Translations under genes and position numbers: made by a program | Assembly: GCA_009779295.1 (NCBI GenBank) | Contig: WREN01000171.1 | Location: 1 to 5,544 of the forward strand | Source of the DNA: Oscillospiraceae bacterium | GTDB taxonomy: Bacteria > Bacillota > Clostridia > Oscillospirales > CAG-272 | Direction: 5' to 3' | Length of the DNA stretch: 5,544 nt | Shown: positions 1-5,414 of the stretch, piece by piece | How positions within the stretch are numbered: position 1 is the first letter of the stretch | Layout: every line of letters begins with the position of its first letter | Notes under the pieces: model-generated | What the model saw: the letters and a program-made list of their open reading frames with translations, nothing else | Databases searched by the model: none | Told to the model about the DNA's origin: nothing

Positions 1-53
1 TAAAAAGGTGTTTTCTTTGCGCCTATTCTCTTAAGCCTGATTTTTACTGCCAT
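1..53 (-). CDS. rpsP: 30S ribosomal protein S16, N-terminal 17 codons only (3' end beyond the window)
   Basis: The minus strand from the ATG at 53-51 reads MAVKIRLKRIGAKKTPF and then runs off the window edge. This is the well-conserved N terminus of ribosomal protein S16 (family pattern MAVKIRLKRxGxKxxPFYR), a small basic protein that binds 16S rRNA and is needed for 30S assembly. A strong GGAGG ribosome binding site at 68-64 sits 10 nt before the ATG. The gene follows ffh by only 20 nt on the same strand. The ylxM-ffh-rpsP order is widely conserved in Firmicutes, where rimM, trmD and rplS usually come next, so those genes are expected just outside the window. Only about a fifth of the protein is visible, but the match is distinctive. 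Confidence 0.93.
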   Translation of the reverse strand, partial: MAVKIRLKRIGAKKTPF

Positions 54-73
54 TTTGATTGTTCCTCCAAATT

Positions 74-1420
74 TTATTTTTTATATTTATTTTTCTTTCC
101 GAACATTTTACCCGCCATGTTATTCATTCCGCCTCCGGAAAATTGTTTGAATAGCTTTTGTATCTGTTCGAATTGTTTAAGTAGTTTATTGACATCCTCA
201 ACGGTCGTTCCACTGCCGGTCGCTATGCGTTTCTTACGTGAAGAGTTGATGATGTCCGGTTTTGTGCGTTCTTTTTTAGTCATCGATAGAATTATCGCTT
301 CCATACGGTCTATAGCTTTTTCATCGATTTTCGCGTCTTTGAGGTCGCCGGGTTTAACGCCGGGCATCATTCCCATTAGCTGCTCCATTGAACCCATGCC
401 GCGTACTTGCTTGAACTGGTCGAGGAAATCATCAAGCGTAAACGATGAGTCCCGCAATTTTTTTTCGAGTTCGGCGGCTTTTTTTTCATCGAAACTCGCC
501 TCCGCTTTTTCAATAAGCGAAAGGACGTCGCCCATTCCGAGTATGCGCGAAGCCATTCTGTCAGGATAAAACGGTTCGATAGTGTCTAATTTTTCGCCCG
601 TGCCGATAAATTTAATCGGTTTGCCCGTGACGTGTTTGACCGACAACGCCGCTCCGCCGCGCGTGTCGCCGTCCATTTTGGTGAGGAATACGCCTGTAAT
701 GTCAAGCAGTTCGTTAAATTTTTCCGCGACATTCACCGCGACCTGCCCCGTCATCGCATCAACGATAAGCAGAATCTCCGTAGGATTTACTTCGTCTTTG
801 ATTTGTTTTAATTCGTCCATCATCGCTTCGTCTATTTCCAAACGACCGGCTGTGTCGATGATAACTACGTCGTTGCCGTTTTTGATTGCGTGGGCGACTC
901 CGGCTTTCGCGATGTTGACCGGCTTTTCTTTATCGCCGAGTGAAAATACGGGTGCGTCGACTTGTCCTCCAACAACCTCAAGCTGCTTGATTGCCGCCGG
1001 ACGGTATACGTCGCACGCGACCAGCAACGGGCGTTTGCCTTGTTTTTTCAACATTCCGGCGAGCTTCCCGCAGTGCGTCGTTTTACCGGAACCCTGTAAA
1101 CCCGTCATCATTACGATTGTCGGCGGTTTTGAGGATATGATCAGTTTCGAGTTAGTGCCGCCCATCAGATTCGTAAGCTCTTCGTTTACGATTTTGACGA
1201 TCTGCTGCGCCGGAACCAAACTCTCTAACACTTCCGAGCCTACGGCTCGCGCCGTAACGATTTTTATAAAATCGTTGACAACTTTAAAATTTACGTCGGC
1301 TTCCAACAACGCGAGTTTTATTTCGCGCATACCTTCTTTAACGTCTTTTTCGTTAAGTTTGCCTTTGTTTTTGAATTTTTTGAACGCCGCGTTCATTTTT
1401 TCCACAAGACTTTGAAACAT
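74..1420 (-). CDS. ffh: Signal recognition particle protein Ffh (SRP54 GTPase)
   Basis: Ffh binds the SRP RNA and the signal peptides of nascent membrane proteins, and hands ribosomes to the receptor FtsY at the membrane by paired GTP hydrolysis. The 448-residue protein has the usual family length and all domains. The N domain (about 1-90) carries the ALLEADV motif at 37-43. The G domain (about 100-295) has the P-loop GLQGSGKT (107-114), DxxRPAA (137-143), DTAGR (189-193), TKMDG (247-251) and GTGE (273-276). A methionine-rich M domain (about 300-435) contains the RNA-binding stretch SRKKRIATGSG (394-404). The C-terminal tail is lysine-rich. The start at 1420 is set by GGAGG at 1431-1427, six nt upstream, which lies inside the last codons of ylxM. 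Only one nt separates the two genes, so they are almost certainly co-transcribed and translationally coupled. No key residue is missing. Confidence 0.98.
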   Translation of the reverse strand: MFQSLVEKMNAAFKKFKNKGKLNEKDVKEGMREIKLALLEADVNFKVVNDFIKIVTARAVGSEVLESLVPAQQIVKIVNEELTNLMGGTNSKLIISSKPPTIVMMTGLQGSGKTTHCGKLAGMLKKQGKRPLLVACDVYRPAAIKQLEVVGGQVDAPVFSLGDKEKPVNIAKAGVAHAIKNGNDVVIIDTAGRLEIDEAMMDELKQIKDEVNPTEILLIVDAMTGQVAVNVAEKFNELLDITGVFLTKMDGDTRGGAALSVKHVTGKPIKFIGTGEKLDTIEPFYPDRMASRILGMGDVLSLIEKAEASFDEKKAAELEKKLRDSSFTLDDFLDQFKQVRGMGSMEQLMGMMPGVKPGDLKDAKIDEKAIDRMEAIILSMTKKERTKPDIINSSRKKRIATGSGTTVEDVNKLLKQFEQIQKLFKQFSGGGMNNMAGKMFGKKNKYKK

Positions 1421-1421
1421 T

Positions 1422-1748
1422 TCACACCTCCAATAATTCTTTGACAGAATTTATTATTTCGTCAATGTTATACTTATCTTTATTTTTTTCAAAATTATCG
1501 ATTAATATTTTCATTTCGTTAAAACGTTCGGCAAGATGTAACTTCTCTTCGGTTTCGTATAGAATTTTTTCGCTTTTGACAATCCGGTCACGAACGCCAT
1601 ATCTTGTTATGTCCGTATGTTCGGCGATTTCGGAGAGCGATAAGTCCTCGTTGTAATACAAATCAACAGCCTCATATTGCTTTTCTGTCAGTAGCCCGCC
1701 GTAAAAATCCAACAAAATCGATATTTTTATGTTTAAGTTTTTACTCAT
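1422..1748 (-). CDS. ylxM: YlxM family (UPF0122) helix-turn-helix protein, SRP-associated
   Basis: This is a 108-residue protein of the YlxM/UPF0122 family, small putative DNA-binding proteins encoded next to ffh (and often ftsY) in Firmicutes. Related streptococcal YlxM has been reported to interact with SRP components. The N-terminal part contains the family signature LLDFYGGLLTEKQYEAVDLY. It is followed by LSLSEIAEHTDITRYGVRDR, a sigma-70 region-4-like helix-turn-helix, and then a charged, probably coiled helical tail. The ATG at 1748 was chosen because GAGG (1759-1756) lies 7 nt upstream. The ATG at 1754 (two codons longer) is only 1 nt from GAGG, and the ATG at 1793 lies inside the predicted promoter and would not be transcribed. 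ylxM is the first gene of the ylxM-ffh-rpsP operon. ftsY is not adjacent. Confidence 0.93.
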   Translation of the reverse strand: MSKNLNIKISILLDFYGGLLTEKQYEAVDLYYNEDLSLSEIAEHTDITRYGVRDRIVKSEKILYETEEKLHLAERFNEMKILIDNFEKNKDKYNIDEIINSVKELLEV

Positions 1749-1755
1749 ACTCATA

Positions 1756-1759
1756 CCTC
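1756..1759 (-). promoter_or_regulatory. Ribosome binding site deciding the ylxM start
   Basis: GAGG on the minus strand lies 7 nt before the ATG at 1748 but only 1 nt before the ATG at 1754. The spacing favours the shorter start, MSKNLNIK. Confidence 0.7.
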
Positions 1760-1762
1760 GCT

Positions 1763-1781
1763 GTAAAGCAAAACACTTTAC
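1763..1781. repeat. Perfect 6-bp inverted repeat at the ylxM transcription start (possible operator or 5' hairpin)
   Basis: GTAAAG (1763-1768) and CTTTAC (1776-1781) form a perfect inverted repeat with a 7-nt loop. The predicted ylxM transcription start (about 1777) falls in its upstream arm, between the -10 box and the ribosome binding site. It could be a repressor site covering the start point, or a hairpin near the mRNA 5' end if transcription starts a few bases earlier. There is no U tract after it, so it is not a terminator. A chance origin is possible for a 6-bp arm. Confidence 0.4.
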
Positions 1782-1783
1782 GG

Positions 1784-1812
1784 AGTATATCACACTTTTA
1801 TATATTTGTCAA
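1784..1812 (-). promoter_or_regulatory. Sigma-A-type promoter for ylxM-ffh-rpsP
   Basis: On the minus strand, TTGACA (1812-1807) is a perfect -35 box and TATACT (1789-1784) is a near-consensus -10 box, with an exact 17-bp spacer (1806-1790). Transcription is predicted to start near 1777, giving a leader of roughly 29 nt before the ylxM ATG at 1748. An A-rich stretch upstream of the -35 may act as an UP element. Confidence 0.85.
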
Positions 1813-1833
1813 GTAAAATTTTTTATTTGTTCA

Positions 1834-1862
1834 TTGAAAAATTTATTTTATTATGTTATAAT
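1834..1862 (+). promoter_or_regulatory. Sigma-A-type promoter for the small ORF-argS-yebC-cysM operon
   Basis: TTGAAA (1834-1839) and a perfect TATAAT (1857-1862) are separated by exactly 17 bp, and TG at 1854-1855 makes an extended -10. Transcription is predicted to start near 1869, only about 26 nt before the ATG at 1895. That leaves no room for a T-box leader, which is otherwise common before aminoacyl-tRNA synthetase genes in Firmicutes. The promoter is back to back with the ylxM promoter, with 21 bp between the two -35 boxes. Confidence 0.85.
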
Positions 1863-1894
1863 ATACTAATACTGATATAGAATTGAGTGTTTAT

Positions 1895-2035
1895 ATGAAT
1901 GATTTAATATTGTTTCTGATGATGTATGTTCCTATGACAAGCGATGATACCCCGATTTGGTTAATACCGGCTGTCATAGTTTCGCTTGCGTTAATTATTG
2001 TGCTTATTGTGATTGGAAGGAAACGGAAAAAATGA
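1895..2035 (+). CDS. Small hypothetical single-pass membrane protein (46 aa), translationally coupled to argS
   Basis: The ORF begins at the first ATG after the predicted transcription start and encodes 46 residues. A hydrophobic N-terminal patch (LILFLMMYV, 4-12) is followed by a short polar hinge PMTSDD (13-18), a long hydrophobic segment (about 21-40) and a basic tail GRKRKK (41-46). The tail predicts a membrane span with the C terminus in the cytoplasm. The hinge, span and basic tail resemble the C-terminal sorting signals of sortase substrates in Firmicutes (PxTxD, hydrophobic stretch, KRK), but there is no domain to be anchored. Its TGA overlaps the argS ATG as ATGA, a classic coupling arrangement. 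The ribosome binding site is weak (GAG at 1885-1887, 7 nt upstream). The upstream in-frame stop TAA at 1859-1861 rules out a longer protein. Function unknown; it could instead be a regulatory leader peptide. Confidence 0.62.
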   Translation: MNDLILFLMMYVPMTSDDTPIWLIPAVIVSLALIIVLIVIGRKRKK

Positions 2036-3711
2036 ATATCACTAAAATAAAAAAGATATTATCTGATTATTTAGCCGGAAAATTAGAAGGCATTTCGTCA
2101 GATGATATTATGCTTATGTTTGAATATCCGCCTGAGCCGAAGATGGGCGACTTGGCGTTTCCGTGTTTTAAGTTGAGCAAAGTTTTACGTAAATCACCCG
2201 TGCAAATCGCGCAGATGCTGGCGGCTGATTTTTTGTGCGAATACGTAGACCGCGCCGAAGCGGTCAACGGTTATTTGAATATTTATCTGGATAAGAATGT
2301 TTACACTTATGAAATATTATCAGAAATTTTGCACGCTAAAAATAATTACGGCAACTCGGATATAGGCAATGGCAAAACTGTCGTGCTTGATTATTCCTCG
2401 CCGAACGTCGCGAAGCCGTTTCATATAGGACATTTGGGTACAACTGTCATCGGTCATTCGTTGAAACTTTTACATGAAAAAATCGGTTATAAATGTATCG
2501 GGATTAATTACCTCGGTGATTGGGGTACGCAATTCGGGAAGTTAATCACCGCGTATAAACTCTGGGGCGATAAACAGAAAATTGAGGAAAACGGTCTTGA
2601 CGAACTTGTAAATATATATGTGAAATTTCAAAAAGAATCCGAAAAAGATGAATCGCTTTTAGATACCGCGCGCGCCGAATTTGCAAAACTCGAAAAGCAT
2701 GACGCTGAAAATCTCAAGCTGTGGAAATGGTTTATCGACATTAGTTTCATCGAATACGAAACCACGTATAAACAACTCGGAATCAAATTCGACGTGATTA
2801 CCGGTGAAAGTGCTAGCTATTCCATAACGCAGCCGGTCGTTGAGGAATTGAAGGAAAACAGTTTGCTCATCGTTGACGACGGCGCATCCATCGTACGTTT
2901 GGACGATTACAATATGCCGCCGTGTATGATACTAAAATCCGACGGTTCGACTATTTATGCCGTGCGCGATATTGCTACGGTTCTTGACCGCAAAAAGAAA
3001 TATAAATTTGACAAATGTATATATGTAACGGCTAACGCGCAGATTTTGTATTTTAATCAGTGGTTCAAAGTGTTGGAATTGATGGGTTATAATTGGGACT
3101 GCGTACACATTCCGTACGGCACAGTCAGTATAAACGGAGCAAAGCTCGCGACACGGACAGGTAACGTTATATTATTAAAAGATCTTTTTTCGACGGCAAT
3201 CGAGAAGGTCAAAGAAATAATAGAAGAAAAGAATCCCAACCTGCAAAATAAAGACGAAACTGCGGAAGCCGTCGGCGTCGGCGCGATCGTTTTCCATTAT
3301 CTGATGAATAACCGCATCAAGGATATTAATTTTATAATCGAGGACGCGCTGAGTTTCGATGGCAGTACGGGGCCTTACGCGCAGTATACTTACGCGCGGA
3401 CGTGCAGTTTGCTTGAAAAAGGCAGTATTGATCAGCCGTTCAATCCGGCGTATCAGCCTAACGAAGAGGAGAATAATGTCGCGTATGTATTATCATTATA
3501 TCCGGAGAAGATTTTGGAAGCGATTAATTCATATGAGCCTTCAGTTATCACGCGGTATATCATTGAAATCTGCACGGCGTTCAACAGGTTCTACCACGAA
3601 CATCAAATTATAGGCGCGGACATATTCAGACTGAAACTCACAGAAGCCGTGAAAATTATATTAGGCGACGCGCTAGGTTTGATTTGTTTGAAAAAACCTG
3701 AAAAAATTTAA
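2032..3711 (+). CDS. argS: Arginyl-tRNA synthetase (ArgRS)
   Basis: ArgRS is a class Ia synthetase that charges tRNA-Arg with arginine in the cytoplasm using ATP; family members need bound tRNA to activate arginine. The 559-residue protein has the normal length. Residues 1-90 form the ArgRS-specific N-terminal domain. The HIGH motif is intact at 131-134 (within SSPNVAKPFHIGHL). NYLGDWGTQFGKL at 159-171 is typical. The second signature is the degenerate KLATR (371-375) before TGNVILLKDL, a common variation in ArgRS. The C-terminal DALR-type anticodon-binding domain starts around GPYAQYTYAR (447-456) and ends in GDALGL...KKPEKI. The start at 2032 (MNITKIKKIL) fits the family N terminus and follows AAGGA (2017-2021). 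A longer frame from 1957 adds 25 residues that merely overlap the upstream small ORF in another frame. yebC begins 12 nt after the stop. Confidence 0.97.
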   Translation: MNITKIKKILSDYLAGKLEGISSDDIMLMFEYPPEPKMGDLAFPCFKLSKVLRKSPVQIAQMLAADFLCEYVDRAEAVNGYLNIYLDKNVYTYEILSEILHAKNNYGNSDIGNGKTVVLDYSSPNVAKPFHIGHLGTTVIGHSLKLLHEKIGYKCIGINYLGDWGTQFGKLITAYKLWGDKQKIEENGLDELVNIYVKFQKESEKDESLLDTARAEFAKLEKHDAENLKLWKWFIDISFIEYETTYKQLGIKFDVITGESASYSITQPVVEELKENSLLIVDDGASIVRLDDYNMPPCMILKSDGSTIYAVRDIATVLDRKKKYKFDKCIYVTANAQILYFNQWFKVLELMGYNWDCVHIPYGTVSINGAKLATRTGNVILLKDLFSTAIEKVKEIIEEKNPNLQNKDETAEAVGVGAIVFHYLMNNRIKDINFIIEDALSFDGSTGPYAQYTYARTCSLLEKGSIDQPFNPAYQPNEEENNVAYVLSLYPEKILEAINSYEPSVITRYIIEICTAFNRFYHEHQIIGADIFRLKLTEAVKIILGDALGLICLKKPEKI

Positions 3712-3723
3712 GGAGTGTTTTAA

Positions 3724-4455
3724 ATGTCAGGACACAGTAAATGGAAAAATATAATGCACAAAAAAGAAAAATCCGACGCTCAGCGCGCTAAAGTTTTCAC
3801 GAAAATCGGTAAGGAAATGGCGATAGCGATAAAAGCGGGCGGCCCTGATCCGAATGCTAACGGCAAATTGAAGGATTTGATCGCGAAGGCGAAAGCTAAT
3901 AATGTGCCGAATGAAAATATAGAACGAATTATTAAAAAAGCCAGCGGCGATAACGATATTAATTACGAGACGATTATCTATGAGGGTTACGGGCCGTCGG
4001 GAGTGGCTGTCATCGTTGAAACGACTACCGATAATCGTAACAGGACGGCTTCCGATATGCGCCACTATTTTGATAAATTCGGCGGGAATTTGGGTCAGAG
4101 CGGTTGCGTCAGTTATTTGTTCGACGATAAAGGCGTGATTATTATCGAAAACGACGGCGATATAGATGAAGATAAGTTGATGGAAGAAGCGCTCGAAGCT
4201 GGAGCGGAAGATTTTATCGCGGCAGAAGGTTCGGATGTTTTTGAAATCTATACCGAACCGGCTGATCTTTCCGCAATTAAAGAAACACTTATAAATAAAA
4301 AGTATATAATACTGACAGCAGAAATTGATAAAATTCCGCAGAATTATCTGACGCTCGAAAATGAAGACGATATAAAAAAGATGAATCTGTTACTCGAACA
4401 TCTTGACGATAACGATGATGTGCAGAATGTGTATCATAACTGGGAAGAAGCATAA
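3724..4455 (+). CDS. yebC: YebC/PmpR (TACO1) family protein
   Basis: This is a 243-residue member of the highly conserved YebC family (usual length about 240-250). The N terminus has the signature GHSKW (3-7), and FTKIGKEMAIAIKAGG (25-40) and KAKANNVPNENIERIIKKA (55-73) also match. The central EGYGPSGVAVIVETTTDNRN (87-106) and DMRHYFDKFGGNLGQSG (111-127) are typical. The C terminus is acidic and ends in the usual DDVQNVYHNW. The family was long annotated as transcriptional regulators, but the mitochondrial homologue TACO1 is a translational activator and bacterial members have been linked to relief of ribosome stalling on proline-rich sequences. That would fit its place beside argS. AGGAG at 3711-3715, overlapping the argS stop, lies 8 nt before the ATG. 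The spacing indicates one transcript with argS. Confidence 0.95.
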   Translation: MSGHSKWKNIMHKKEKSDAQRAKVFTKIGKEMAIAIKAGGPDPNANGKLKDLIAKAKANNVPNENIERIIKKASGDNDINYETIIYEGYGPSGVAVIVETTTDNRNRTASDMRHYFDKFGGNLGQSGCVSYLFDDKGVIIIENDGDIDEDKLMEEALEAGAEDFIAAEGSDVFEIYTEPADLSAIKETLINKKYIILTAEIDKIPQNYLTLENEDDIKKMNLLLEHLDDNDDVQNVYHNWEEA

Positions 4456-4482
4456 CAAACCAAACAGCAGAAGGAGATTTTT

Positions 4483-5379
4483 ATGATTTACGGCAATATC
4501 CTCGAAGCTATCGGTCACACGCCGATGGTTCGTATTAATAAAATAAACCCGAATCCAAATGTGGAACTTTACGCTAAATTGGAAGGATTTAATCCTACGG
4601 GCAGTATCAAAGACAGAATAGCTCTGAAAATGATCGAACAGGCCGAAGCCGAAGGCGTCCTTACTAAAGATAAAATAATCATCGAAGCAACATCCGGCAA
4701 TACGGGTATCGGGCTTGCCATGATAGGAGTAGTAAAAGGCTATAAAGTTCAAATTGTGATGAGTTCACAAGTTTCTGTTGAACGGCAGAAGGTAATAAAG
4801 GCGTTCGGCGGCGAAATCATACTTACCGCGCCTGAATTAGGCACGGACGGCGCAATAATGAAAACAAAAGAAATTCTCGCGGCTGAACCGGATAAATATT
4901 TCAATCCCAATCAATATTCCAACGAATACAACAAAATAACCCACTACAAAACTACCGCCGAAGAAATATGGGAACAAACCGAAGGCCGCGTGACACATTT
5001 TGTCTCCGGTATCGGTACTTCAGGTACGCTCATGGGGGTTGGGCTTGGCTTGAAAGAAAAAAATCCGGATATAAAAATTATTGAAGCGCAGCCGGTCAAA
5101 GGGCATTATATACAGGGGCTGAAAAGTCTCGCCGAAGCTATCGTGCCTGAAATTTACGATATTAACGAGATTGACGAGAGTATACTCATCGATACCGACG
5201 AAGCGTATGCGATGTCAAGACGGATCGTGCACGAAGAAGGAATTTTCGTCGGAATGTCCAGCGGAGCGGCGATGCTGGCCGCCGTTAGGAAGATTGAAAA
5301 GTTGGAAAGCGGCGTTGTCGTGGTGATACTGCCTGATAGAGGCGAGAAGTATTTGAGTACGAGTTTGTTTGAGATATGA
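4483..5379 (+). CDS. cysM: PLP-dependent cysteine synthase, CysK/CysM family (CysM-like)
   Basis: This is a fold-type II PLP enzyme that makes L-cysteine from an activated serine (O-acetylserine, or O-phosphoserine in some relatives) and a sulfur donor. Length is 298 residues, within the usual range. K43 in NPTGSIKDR is the Schiff-base lysine. TSGNTG (70-75) binds the substrate carboxylate. GIGTSGT (176-182) cradles the PLP phosphate. SSGAA (259-263) is near the pyridine ring. The C terminus has LPDRGEKYLST. Stretches such as AKLEGFNPTGSIKDR, MIEQAEAEG, GTLMG, VPEIYD and VHEEGIF resemble M. tuberculosis CysM as I recall it more than classical CysK, and the HKIQGIG-type loop of CysK is replaced by HYIQGLKSL (208-216). 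AAGGAG (4471-4476) is 6 nt before the ATG. The gene follows yebC by 27 nt and ends at a strong terminator. The true substrate cannot be read from the sequence. Confidence 0.93.
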   Translation: MIYGNILEAIGHTPMVRINKINPNPNVELYAKLEGFNPTGSIKDRIALKMIEQAEAEGVLTKDKIIIEATSGNTGIGLAMIGVVKGYKVQIVMSSQVSVERQKVIKAFGGEIILTAPELGTDGAIMKTKEILAAEPDKYFNPNQYSNEYNKITHYKTTAEEIWEQTEGRVTHFVSGIGTSGTLMGVGLGLKEKNPDIKIIEAQPVKGHYIQGLKSLAEAIVPEIYDINEIDESILIDTDEAYAMSRRIVHEEGIFVGMSSGAAMLAAVRKIEKLESGVVVVILPDRGEKYLSTSLFEI

Positions 5380-5409
5380 AAAAAAGGTTCGGAAATTCCG
5401 AACCTTTTT
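5380..5409. terminator. Bidirectional intrinsic terminator between cysM and the convergent gene
   Basis: GGTTCGGA (5386-5393) and TCCGAACC (5397-5404) form an 8-bp stem with a 3-nt loop. It is flanked by A6 (5380-5385) on the left and T5 (5405-5409) on the right. On the plus strand it starts right after the cysM stop and ends in five Ts. On the minus strand it starts 10 nt after the stop of the convergent ORF and is followed by seven Ts (5385-5379). It therefore works on paper in both directions. Confidence 0.92.
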
Positions 5410-5414
5410 GAGAT

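Noticed and set aside
371..420. Search for a 4.5S/SRP RNA or other RNA gene near ffh
   Set aside because: No GGAA-tetraloop SRP hairpin or other RNA gene was found in the non-coding gaps. Every gap between genes is under 150 bases.
582..1415. Long open frame (277 codons) on the plus strand opposite ffh, with another at 117-569
   Set aside because: These are antisense shadows of a highly conserved gene. The composition (very Ser/Thr/Phe-rich) is that of a reverse-frame translation, and there is no ribosome binding site or promoter.
1749..1793. Longer ylxM starting at 1793 or 1754
   Set aside because: The ATG at 1793 lies in the promoter spacer, upstream of the predicted transcription start. 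The ATG at 1754 is too close to the ribosome binding site.
1816..1844. AT-only inverted repeat AAATTTTT/AAAAATTT considered as a terminator
   Set aside because: It has no G-C pairs, lies between divergent promoters where no gene ends, and overlaps the argS -35 box. It is better read as AT-rich promoter-upstream sequence.
1957..2031. Extended argS start giving 25 extra residues (MVNTGCHSF...)
   Set aside because: The added stretch does not resemble any ArgRS N terminus and overlaps the small membrane ORF in another frame. MNITKIKKIL at 2032 fits the family and has a ribosome binding site.
4403..4437. Possible internal promoter for cysM (TTGACG at 4403-4408 and TATCAT at 4432-4437)
   Set aside because: The spacer is 23 bp, far from the 16-18 bp needed, and no good -10 box is found at the right distance.
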